A stretch of DNA of 64,000 bases from Phaeocystidibacter luteus. GTDB taxonomy: Bacteria; Bacteroidota; Bacteroidia; Flavobacteriales; Schleiferiaceae. Under the pieces are notes generated by a model that worked only from the letters and a program-made list of their open reading frames with translations, made no database searches and had not been told where the DNA came from. The stretch is taken from positions 1 through 64,000 of the forward strand of contig NZ_WBVO01000013.1 in the NCBI RefSeq assembly GCF_008933115.1, read 5' to 3'. Both the position numbers and the translations under genes were made by a program. Every line of letters begins with the position of its first letter. Positions within the stretch are counted from its first letter, which is position 1. Shown here piece after piece: positions 57,398 through 64,000 of the stretch.

Positions 57398-58437
57398 TGG
57401 TAGAAGAAGAAATCACCGATCCTTCGGAAGGCGAGAACGACGATTTATACGAGCATTATCGATTTGAAGCTGACAAAGGTCAGAAGGCACTTCGGGTGGA
57501 TAAGTTCCTGCATAATTTCATGGAAAACACCTCACGGAACCGCATACAGAATGCGGCCGACGAAGGTGCTGTTCACGTGAATGGAACCCCTGTTAAGAGC
57601 AATTACAAGGTAAAGGCGGGTGACATCGTCACTATCGTACTGTCCTTTCCACCTACTCAAATCGAACTCGTTGCCGAGGATATACCGCTCAACGTGGTAC
57701 ATCAAGACGACGATGTGCTGGTGATTCACAAAGAGGCCGGAATGGTTGTGCACCCTGGATACGCAAACTATACCGGAACGCTTGTCAATGCCCTGCTGCA
57801 CCTCTTCGAAAATCTGCCTACGGCCAATGGCGAACGACGCCCAGGGTTGGTGCATCGTTTGGATAAGAATACCTCCGGAATTATGGTTGTAGCCATTACG
57901 GAGTTTGCACTGAATCATCTGGCCAAGCAATTCTTCGATAGAACGACGGACCGCGAGTATGTAGCCATTGTTTGGGGCGAAATTGCCGATGACGAAGGCA
58001 CAATAACTGGCCATATTGGAAGAAGTCTGAAGAACCGCAAGGTAATGACGGTATTCCCAGAAGGAGAATATGGGAAGCACGCGGTGACGCATTATAAAGT
58101 GATCGAAAGGTTGGGCTACGTGACTGTTGTAAGCTGTAAGCTTGAGACTGGTCGGACGCACCAAATTCGCGCCCACTTCCAGTACATTGGACACCCACTT
58201 TTCAACGATCCGGAGTACGGCGGCGATAAAATCTTGAAGGGAACACTCTTTACCAAGTACAAGCAGTTTGTTCAGAACTGTTTCGACGCATGTCCTCGTC
58301 ACGCACTACACGCCAAGCGGTTGGCATTTGATCATCCTACTTCTGGTGAAAGACTCGAGTTCAACAGTGAGATACCGGAAGATATGCAGACGGTAATTGA
58401 GAAATTCCGCGTGTACACGCAGTCACGCCCGGAGTAG
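57397..58437 (+). CDS. RluA-family 23S rRNA pseudouridine synthase
   Basis: The 346-residue protein has an N-terminal S4 RNA-binding domain (RVDKFLHNFMENTSRNRIQNA), then the RluA catalytic core with GLVHRLDKNTSGIMVVA, whose Asp is the nucleophile, and GRTHQIRAHFQYIGHPL. It most resembles RluD, which acts on helix 69 of 23S rRNA, but the exact target is not certain. It is translationally coupled to the T9SS cargo gene by TGATG. Confidence 0.93.
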   Translation: MVEEEITDPSEGENDDLYEHYRFEADKGQKALRVDKFLHNFMENTSRNRIQNAADEGAVHVNGTPVKSNYKVKAGDIVTIVLSFPPTQIELVAEDIPLNVVHQDDDVLVIHKEAGMVVHPGYANYTGTLVNALLHLFENLPTANGERRPGLVHRLDKNTSGIMVVAITEFALNHLAKQFFDRTTDREYVAIVWGEIADDEGTITGHIGRSLKNRKVMTVFPEGEYGKHAVTHYKVIERLGYVTVVSCKLETGRTHQIRAHFQYIGHPLFNDPEYGGDKILKGTLFTKYKQFVQNCFDACPRHALHAKRLAFDHPTSGERLEFNSEIPEDMQTVIEKFRVYTQSRPE

Positions 58438-58490
58438 AATCATTCTGTGATTTGAACTACAATACTCCGTGATGCGTTGTGTATTTTAGT

Positions 58491-59564
58491 ATGGTGAAAA
58501 AGTCTGTAATCATAATCGGAATCTTAGGAACAGGGCTTTGGGCTTGCCAGCCTGATCGCTTCGAGGAGCAACCCGTTGGTCCGGATGTTACCTATATCAC
58601 TTTTCCAACTCCCGATAACTTCCCAGAACCAATTCTACCTGCGGATAACCCGCTAACCGAAGAGGGGGTAAAGTTGGGACGTCACCTTTTTTATGAACCT
58701 CGCCTTTCAGGAGACAACTCTTTAGCTTGTGCGGGATGTCATATCCAAGACCAAGGTTTTGCAGATTTCACGCCCACAAGTGAGGGTATTGACGGCATTA
58801 GTGGTACCAAGAACTCTATGGCCATTTTTAATCTTGCATGGCAAGATAATTTCTTTTGGGACGGACGACGTCAGAGCTTGGAGGCCCAGGCTTTCGATCC
58901 CGTTGTAGATCCAATTGAAATGCACTCTACATGGCCAGAGGCTCTCGATAAATTGAGAGGGGATTCATTGTATCAGAAACTCTTTGAAGAGGCTTTCGGA
59001 GCCAACAGCATAACGCAAGACAATGCCACTAAGGCTATTGCTCAGTTTGAGCGAACCATGATTAGTGCGAATAGCAAGTTCGATCAATGGCAGAGAGGAG
59101 AGTATCAATTCACTCCCGATGAAGCGGAAGGGTACAACATCTTCAACTCAGAAATTGGCGACTGCTTCCATTGTCACGGCGATTTGAACACTGGCAATCA
59201 GTTTGGAGCATTTGGGGCACTTCAATTCTCGAATAACGGTTTGGACTCTGTTCTCGAACCAGGTTCTGGTAGGGAAGCCGTTACGGGAGATTCACTTGAT
59301 AGAGCAAAATTTAAAATCCCATCGCTTAGAAACGTGGAGTATACCTTCCCGTACATGCACGATGGTAGGTTCCAGAATTTGTTCGAAGTGATTGAGTTCT
59401 ACAACATGGGTGGTCATGTGACCTATACAATCGACCCGAACATGAAAGCCGCAGGAGAAGGTCAGAACTGGTCGCAAACGCAGAAAGATCAACTCTTGGC
59501 ATTCTTGAGAACGTTGTCTGATCCAGATTTTGTGACGGATACAGCCTTCTCAGATCCCTTCTAG
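58491..59564 (+). CDS. di-haem cytochrome c peroxidase, lipoprotein
   Basis: The 357-residue protein of the CcpA/MauG family has a lipoprotein signal (IIIGILGTGLWAC). The two haem c sites are CAGCH and CFHCH, followed by the usual conserved regions (KNSMAIFNLAWQDNFFWDGR and YTFPYMHDGRFQNL). It probably reduces hydrogen peroxide in the periplasm or at the outer membrane. The frame opens 4 codons earlier, but the Met at 58491 fits the signal peptide. No clear promoter is seen. Confidence 0.92.
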   Translation: MVKKSVIIIGILGTGLWACQPDRFEEQPVGPDVTYITFPTPDNFPEPILPADNPLTEEGVKLGRHLFYEPRLSGDNSLACAGCHIQDQGFADFTPTSEGIDGISGTKNSMAIFNLAWQDNFFWDGRRQSLEAQAFDPVVDPIEMHSTWPEALDKLRGDSLYQKLFEEAFGANSITQDNATKAIAQFERTMISANSKFDQWQRGEYQFTPDEAEGYNIFNSEIGDCFHCHGDLNTGNQFGAFGALQFSNNGLDSVLEPGSGREAVTGDSLDRAKFKIPSLRNVEYTFPYMHDGRFQNLFEVIEFYNMGGHVTYTIDPNMKAAGEGQNWSQTQKDQLLAFLRTLSDPDFVTDTAFSDPF

Positions 59565-59565
59565 A

Positions 59566-60042
59566 TTACATTTCGTACCATTTCTTCTCAAGTATAACCG
59601 TGCTATCTGGTTCGGAGGATATCGACCAGAAGTTGTCCGATTCTATCCAAAACAAATACCTCAAGCTCGAATCGTAAGAGAAGGCTTCGATAATCAGGGG
59701 CGTTAGCACTCCGCGAGACTCGCCTTGGTAGTACATCTCCATCTCTTGTAGTCTGGAAGCTCTTCCAGCGAACTCTTCAATGTGAATTTCATCTCCGTTA
59801 GGGGTGCCGTATTCAATGGTATGTCGATACATCAAAAATGCCTCTCCCGTTGTGTCGAGATTGAATAGGAAACGTCGTTCTATGCTCTCACAATGCGCGC
59901 ATATTTCGGTGGTCACATACTCGTGTGACAAACCGAGGGAGTAGGGCGCTGGGGAATCGCTGTTTTCGGAACTACCCTGACAAGAAACAAGAATGCCCGC
60001 CGTAGCGAGCACTCTCAAGGGGGATTTAATTCTACTGTTCAT
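59566..60042 (-). CDS. small lipoprotein of unknown function
   Basis: The 158-residue protein has a lipoprotein signal (LRVLATAGILVSC) and a mature part with one CxxC (ICAHCES). I recognise no family. It ends 1 bp from the convergent cytochrome c peroxidase and starts 8 bp downstream of the acyl-CoA synthetase gene on the same strand, so it may be cotranscribed with it. Confidence 0.6.
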   Translation of the reverse strand: MNSRIKSPLRVLATAGILVSCQGSSENSDSPAPYSLGLSHEYVTTEICAHCESIERRFLFNLDTTGEAFLMYRHTIEYGTPNGDEIHIEEFAGRASRLQEMEMYYQGESRGVLTPLIIEAFSYDSSLRYLFWIESDNFWSISSEPDSTVILEKKWYEM

Positions 60043-60050
60043 ACACAGAA

Positions 60051-61832
60051 TTAGGCGTTCGGTTCGTGACCGTATATGTTCTCATAAAGCTTCGCGTACT
60101 TGCGTACAATTGGCTTTCTACGGAGACTCAACTTCGGAGTGAGTTCACCGCCTTCTACGCTCCATGGCTCTGGCGTGAGTTCAAACTTCTTCACTTGTTC
60201 CCACTTGCCATAACGGCTGTTGATTTCATCTATATCTCTGCCGATTCGCTCAATAACGCGATCGTTCTTAATGATTTCGGCCGGACTCGTAAACGCAACG
60301 TCCTTTCGCTTACACCAATCTTCCAAGAATGCGAAGTCTGGTTGCACGAACGCCGCTGGGTGCTTCTCTCCATCACCAATAACGATGATTTGTTCGATGA
60401 AACGCGATTCCTTGAAGGAGTTTTCCATGATTTGTGGAGCGACGTATTTTCCGCCGCTGGTCTTAAACATTTCCTTCTTGCGGTCGGTGATTTTGAGATA
60501 CTGGCCTTCGACCATCTCTCCGATATCTCCGGTGTGGAACCATCCATCCTTATCAATTACTTCGGCGGTCTTTTCAGGCTGATTGTAGTAGCCCATCATG
60601 ACGTTTGGACCTTTGCAAAGGATTTCGCCATCGTCGGCGATTTTAACCTGAACGTTGTTGATAGGTCGACCTACAGTTCCAATGCGAGTTCCGTCATTCA
60701 GTGGACAGTTTACGCTGATAACTGGTGAAGTTTCTGTTAGACCGTATCCTTCTTGAATATTGATGTCGGCTGCGAGGAAAATTCTGGCCAGCTTTGGGTT
60801 TAGGGCTGCAGAGCCTGAAGCAATGGCTTTCACGTTTCCGCCGAGGGCTTCTTGCCACTTGCTAAAGATGAGCTTTCGGGCAATCTTCAATTTGAAATTG
60901 TAGAATCCGCTACGGCCATTGATGGTGTACTTCTCACCAACAGAAACCGCCCAGAAGAAGAGAGCCTTTTTAACACCGGTTAGCTCAGCGCCTTTACCCA
61001 TGATTCGGTCGTAAACCTTTTCGAGTAGACGTGGAACGGCGGTGAAAATGATAGGCTTAACCTCTCTGATGTTATCTCCGATGGTTTCGAGAGATTCGGC
61101 ATAGTAGATAGGTACACTCTTGTAGGCGTACAAATAGATCAACATGCGCTCAAAAATGTGACAGAGTGGGAGGAAGCTGATGGCTCTTCCCTCGATGCCA
61201 ACGGGAAGTCTGTCTTCACTGTCGAGGAAGTTGCTACATATGTTCCAGTGGCTCAACATCACTCCTTTGGGCTTACCCGTTGTGCCAGAGGTGTAGATGA
61301 GCGTAGCAAGGTCTTCCTTCTTCACATTGGCCTTGCGAGTTTCGATTTCCTCGATGTGCGGGTTTGATGCACCGAGCTCGAGGACTTCACTCCAGTTTGG
61401 AATTCCCTCTTCCTCGTCGAAGATGTAAATTTCTTTCAGGTGTGGGCAGCTCGGCTGAACGCGCTTCACCTTTTCGTAGAGTTCTTTATTTGAAACGAAG
61501 CACATCTTTGCTTCGGAATCGTTGAAGATATAGGTGTAGTCTTCCTCAGATGCCGTTGGATACATCGGTACATCGATGGCGCCAGCCTGAAGGATACCGA
61601 TATCCATAATGTTCCATTCGAACCTGTTGTTTGCACTGATGAGGGCAACTTTGTCTTTTGGCTGAATGCCTTTTTCAATAAGTGCCGACGAGATATTGGT
61701 GGCTTTATCTACGTATTCTTGGGTGCTAATCTTAATCCAGTTGCCGTTCACTTTGGTGGCAATAGCGTCCTCAAGAGGCTTGGTAGCTAGCTGGTAATGA
61801 GGGACATCAAATAAACGTTCCGGTTTATTCAT
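60051..61832 (-). CDS. long-chain acyl-CoA synthetase (AMP-forming)
   Basis: The 593-residue protein is an ANL-superfamily enzyme that activates fatty acids through an acyl-AMP. It has LIYTSGTTGKPKGVMLSH (ATP-binding loop), GYGLTETSPVISVN, DGWFHTGDIGEM and the C-terminal Lys region near WEQVKKFELTPEPW. The type is that of FadD15-like long-chain synthetases. It follows the amidohydrolase by 10 bp on the same strand. Substrate length cannot be fixed. Confidence 0.93.
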   Translation of the reverse strand: MNKPERLFDVPHYQLATKPLEDAIATKVNGNWIKISTQEYVDKATNISSALIEKGIQPKDKVALISANNRFEWNIMDIGILQAGAIDVPMYPTASEEDYTYIFNDSEAKMCFVSNKELYEKVKRVQPSCPHLKEIYIFDEEEGIPNWSEVLELGASNPHIEEIETRKANVKKEDLATLIYTSGTTGKPKGVMLSHWNICSNFLDSEDRLPVGIEGRAISFLPLCHIFERMLIYLYAYKSVPIYYAESLETIGDNIREVKPIIFTAVPRLLEKVYDRIMGKGAELTGVKKALFFWAVSVGEKYTINGRSGFYNFKLKIARKLIFSKWQEALGGNVKAIASGSAALNPKLARIFLAADINIQEGYGLTETSPVISVNCPLNDGTRIGTVGRPINNVQVKIADDGEILCKGPNVMMGYYNQPEKTAEVIDKDGWFHTGDIGEMVEGQYLKITDRKKEMFKTSGGKYVAPQIMENSFKESRFIEQIIVIGDGEKHPAAFVQPDFAFLEDWCKRKDVAFTSPAEIIKNDRVIERIGRDIDEINSRYGKWEQVKKFELTPEPWSVEGGELTPKLSLRRKPIVRKYAKLYENIYGHEPNA

Positions 61833-61842
61833 GATGGTTGTT

Positions 61843-63516
61843 TTAATCGTTTTTATAAACTACTTCTCCGTTCACAACGGTGTATAAAACACGTGCACGG
61901 AGTATATCATCTTCAGGGCAACTCAATAGGTCGGTATCTAAAATAGTAAAGTCTGCCCATTTGCCTAACTCAATCGAGCCTTTATCCTCCTCTTCGAAGT
62001 TAGATATGGCAGCCCAGATTGTCATCCCTCGAAGTGCGTCCTCGCGAGAAAGTGCGTTTTCCATCTGAAATCCACCTTCGGGGAAGCCAGCATGGTCCTT
62101 TCTAACAACGGCAGCATAGAATGTGTTTAGCGGATCAATTTCTTCAACCGGAAAATCGGTTCCAAGGGCCACCCATCCTGCAGGATTTAGTAGTTCGCGA
62201 TACGCATAGGCGTTTTTAACGCGTTCAGGTCCGAGTCTCCTTTCAGCCCAATACATATCGCTAGTGGCGTGTGTAGGTTGAATGCTTGGTATGATGTACG
62301 GTTGGTCGAATTTTTCGAAGTCATTTTCAGAAACGACTTGTGCATGCTCGATTCTCCAACGGAAGTCACTTTTTTTAGTTTCTCTGCCTTCGTTGTAGGC
62401 ATTGAAAGTGTCCCAATAAATCTCGAGTAAAAGGTGATTTGCACTATCGCCAATCGCATGCGTGTTCATTTGAAAACCGGCTTCTGCCAATTTTTGAGCG
62501 GATTCGCGAAAGTGGTCTTCTGAACTCAGCATTAGACCGAAATATCCGGGCTCGTCGTGATACGGTTCCCTCAAGCACGCTCCTCGTGAACCCAAAGCGC
62601 CATCTCCGTAAAACTTGAAGCTTCGCACATTCAAACGATCTGTTTGGTAAAAGCCGTTTTCCAGGTAGTGCTCCATCCATCTCGGATCGTCGCTCACCAT
62701 GGCGTAAATCCTCATTTTGAGTTGGTTTGCACGCTGGAGCGAATCGATGAACTCAATCATGGGTTTGCTCAGTCCAGCATCGTCGATGGTCGTCAGCCCC
62801 ACAGCGAAGCAATTTTCTTGGGCCATAAGAAGACCTTCCGCGAGCTGTGCATTTGAAGCCTCAGGTATTTGGAGTAGCTCAGTAGCGTTGTCAATCAACA
62901 CTCCTGTGAGGTATCCGAAGTTTCGAATTACTTCGCCTCCTTCAACAGTAGTCCATGGGCCAATACTATCTAGATCTAGGGCGGCTTGGTTAGCGATTAC
63001 GGCGTGACCGTCGATTCTCGTGAGCACTACAGGAGTGTTTGGAAAAGCAACATTCAGTTTGGTGTTTTTGGGCATGAGTTTGTCGATAGACCAATCATTT
63101 TGATCCCAGCCTCTACCTGTGATATAGGTAATATGCGGATTAGCTTCTGCAAACGCCACAGTACGTTCTACGACCTCTTCCCAACTTTTTGTTCCACGTA
63201 AGTCTACACTCTGAAGTCCCTTGGCATAGCCGACGAAGTGCGCATGTGCGTCAATGAATCCGGCATAGAGGAAGGCACCGTTCAGGTTGAGTGTGTCATC
63301 GCTGTGCCATGGGGTTTGCTCTTGGCGCGACATCCCCACAATTCGTCCATCTGTAACGGCAACCGTGTAATTGGTTACAGTGCTATCTGGGGTTACCAAA
63401 ACGGCGTGGGTGAAAAGTTGATCTACCTGGGTTTTCTCTGGTGAGCTGCAGCTTGAGAATTGGACGGTTAGACCAGCAAGAAAGGCTATAAACAGTGGGC
63501 TTGAAAGACTTTTCAT
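61843..63516 (-). CDS. YtcJ-like amidohydrolase, lipoprotein
   Basis: The 557-residue protein is a metal-dependent amidohydrolase. It has GFIDAHAHFVG (HxH), VLTRIDGHAVIAN, GDGALGSRGACL, NTHAIGDSANHLLLE, RIEHAQVV and a late Asp (LGTDFPVEEIDPL). It begins with a lipoprotein signal (FIAFLAGLTVQFSSC). The frame opens upstream at 63597; the Met at 63516 fits the signal. Substrate is unknown. It leads the run that ends with the acyl-CoA synthetase and the small lipoprotein. Confidence 0.9.
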   Translation of the reverse strand: MKSLSSPLFIAFLAGLTVQFSSCSSPEKTQVDQLFTHAVLVTPDSTVTNYTVAVTDGRIVGMSRQEQTPWHSDDTLNLNGAFLYAGFIDAHAHFVGYAKGLQSVDLRGTKSWEEVVERTVAFAEANPHITYITGRGWDQNDWSIDKLMPKNTKLNVAFPNTPVVLTRIDGHAVIANQAALDLDSIGPWTTVEGGEVIRNFGYLTGVLIDNATELLQIPEASNAQLAEGLLMAQENCFAVGLTTIDDAGLSKPMIEFIDSLQRANQLKMRIYAMVSDDPRWMEHYLENGFYQTDRLNVRSFKFYGDGALGSRGACLREPYHDEPGYFGLMLSSEDHFRESAQKLAEAGFQMNTHAIGDSANHLLLEIYWDTFNAYNEGRETKKSDFRWRIEHAQVVSENDFEKFDQPYIIPSIQPTHATSDMYWAERRLGPERVKNAYAYRELLNPAGWVALGTDFPVEEIDPLNTFYAAVVRKDHAGFPEGGFQMENALSREDALRGMTIWAAISNFEEEDKGSIELGKWADFTILDTDLLSCPEDDILRARVLYTVVNGEVVYKND

Positions 63517-63604
63517 TCTGGGAAGATATAGAATATTGTGACTCAGATTCGGATGTGGATAAACCGATAGGTGGAAACGTGTGGAACATCGCGGCAATAT
63601 GCCT

Positions 63605-63612
63605 ACTTTTGC
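63605..63612 (+). promoter_or_regulatory. purL -7 box
   Basis: TACTTTTG matches TAnnTTTG, 26 nt before the ATG at 63639. The region between the amidohydrolase and purL is 122 bp long and holds both outward starts. No strong -33 element is seen. Confidence 0.5.
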
Positions 63613-63638
63613 AGTCTATTCGTAAAGCACATTGCACA

Positions 63639-64000
63639 TGTCGGTAAGTACCGTAGAAACAACCGTAGACACCGCCGTTGAACTAGGCTTGCTCCCTGAG
63701 GAATTTGACAAGATTTGTGAGATTCTCGGACGTACTCCAAACTATACAGAGCTCAGCATATACTCTGTAATGTGGAGTGAGCACTGCAGTTACAAGAACT
63801 CTATCGTGTGGTTAAAGACTCTTCCAAAGGATGGTCCGCACATGCTCGTTAAAGCGGGTGAAGAGAATGCAGGATTGGTAGATATAGGAGATGGATTGGC
63901 TTGCGCCTTCAAGATTGAATCGCACAACCACCCTTCGGCTATTGAGCCTTATCAAGGTGCCGCTACAGGTGTTGGAGGTATTAACCGCGATATCTTTACA
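63639..64000 (+). CDS. purL: phosphoribosylformylglycinamidine synthase PurL (5' part)
   Basis: The frame starts at 63639 ([20 protein letters not shown]) and runs off the window edge, so only the first 120 codons are seen. The recognisable part has [33 protein letters not shown] with the catalytic His, and the substrate loop [20 protein letters not shown]. This is the small PurL type that works with PurS and PurQ. Truncation is due to the window, not the gene. Confidence 0.9.

Overview
The window looks like a chromosomal segment of a Flavobacteriales bacterium (Bacteroidota), probably a non-Flavobacteriaceae lineage such as the Cryomorphaceae or Schleiferiaceae. The evidence is a PorQ gene and two secreted proteins with C-terminal type IX secretion (T9SS) sorting domains, a GldF/GldG-type ABC transporter, many Bacteroidota-type promoters (-7 box TAnnTTTG), no obvious Shine-Dalgarno sequences, and gene orders typical of the order (lon-porQ-cmk; tgt-LptF/G-EamA-accA-dnaB; rsfS-ftsH-LUD-cdsA-psd-ACBP; pyrE/NUDIX-coaD-ddl-PASTA-RluA). 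I see no phage, no transposase, no CRISPR array, no rRNA and no tRNA. Most of the window is core chromosome.

Layout. 1-4.6 kb: putative porin, then (minus strand) a secreted 'asparagine synthetase B'-like protein and dnaB. 4.9-9.0 kb: minus-strand operon tgt, LptF/G permease, EamA transporter, accA. 9.0-11.8 kb: glycosyltransferase and rsmG, then a T9SS cargo protein. 11.9-15.5 kb: pruA, a phosphoesterase and dnaN. 15.6-20.1 kb: a translationally coupled operon holding a SAM-hydrolase-family protein, an ABM-domain protein, a fused GldF-GldG protein and a DUF4340 protein. 20.2-22.7 kb: phoH, purC and an outer-membrane barrel. 22.7-26.8 kb: DEDDh/GIY-YIG nuclease, barrel protein, YggS, DUF1015. 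26.9-32.5 kb: an accessory-looking block of small poorly known genes, a zinc-peptidase lipoprotein and a hybrid histidine kinase, lying between the serC-serA pair (32.6-34.7 kb) and DUF1015. 34.7-39.1 kb: ferredoxin and acyl-CoA reductase on a shared divergent promoter, a beta-helix lipoprotein and rpmE. 39.1-40.07 kb: a gene-free repeat region with two near-identical copies of about 306 bp and a third diverged partial copy, full of REP-like hairpins. 40.1-45.7 kb: a GlmU-like sugar nucleotidyltransferase, lon, porQ, cmk. 45.7-50.8 kb: phospholipid synthesis and FtsH operon. 50.9-58.4 kb: biotin ligase, pyrE, NUDIX, coaD, ddl, PASTA protein, T9SS cargo and pseudouridine synthase. 58.5-64 kb: cytochrome c peroxidase, acyl-CoA synthetase, amidohydrolase and the 5' part of purL.

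Points of most interest. (1) At least six genes have a TAnnTTTG box only 4-7 nt before the start codon, which predicts leaderless or nearly leaderless mRNAs. (2) The ferredoxin/acyl-CoA reductase intergenic region holds a perfect palindrome made of two opposed -7 boxes. (3) The repeat region shows a compensatory base-pair change in a hairpin stem. (4) All nine convergent gene pairs end within a few bases of each other or overlap, so they have no room for intergenic terminators. (5) GldF and GldG are one polypeptide. (6) Tgt lacks the three zinc cysteines. (7) A near-sigma-54 promoter and an inverted repeat lie upstream of lon. Every family assignment was made by reading the sequence; no database search was run.
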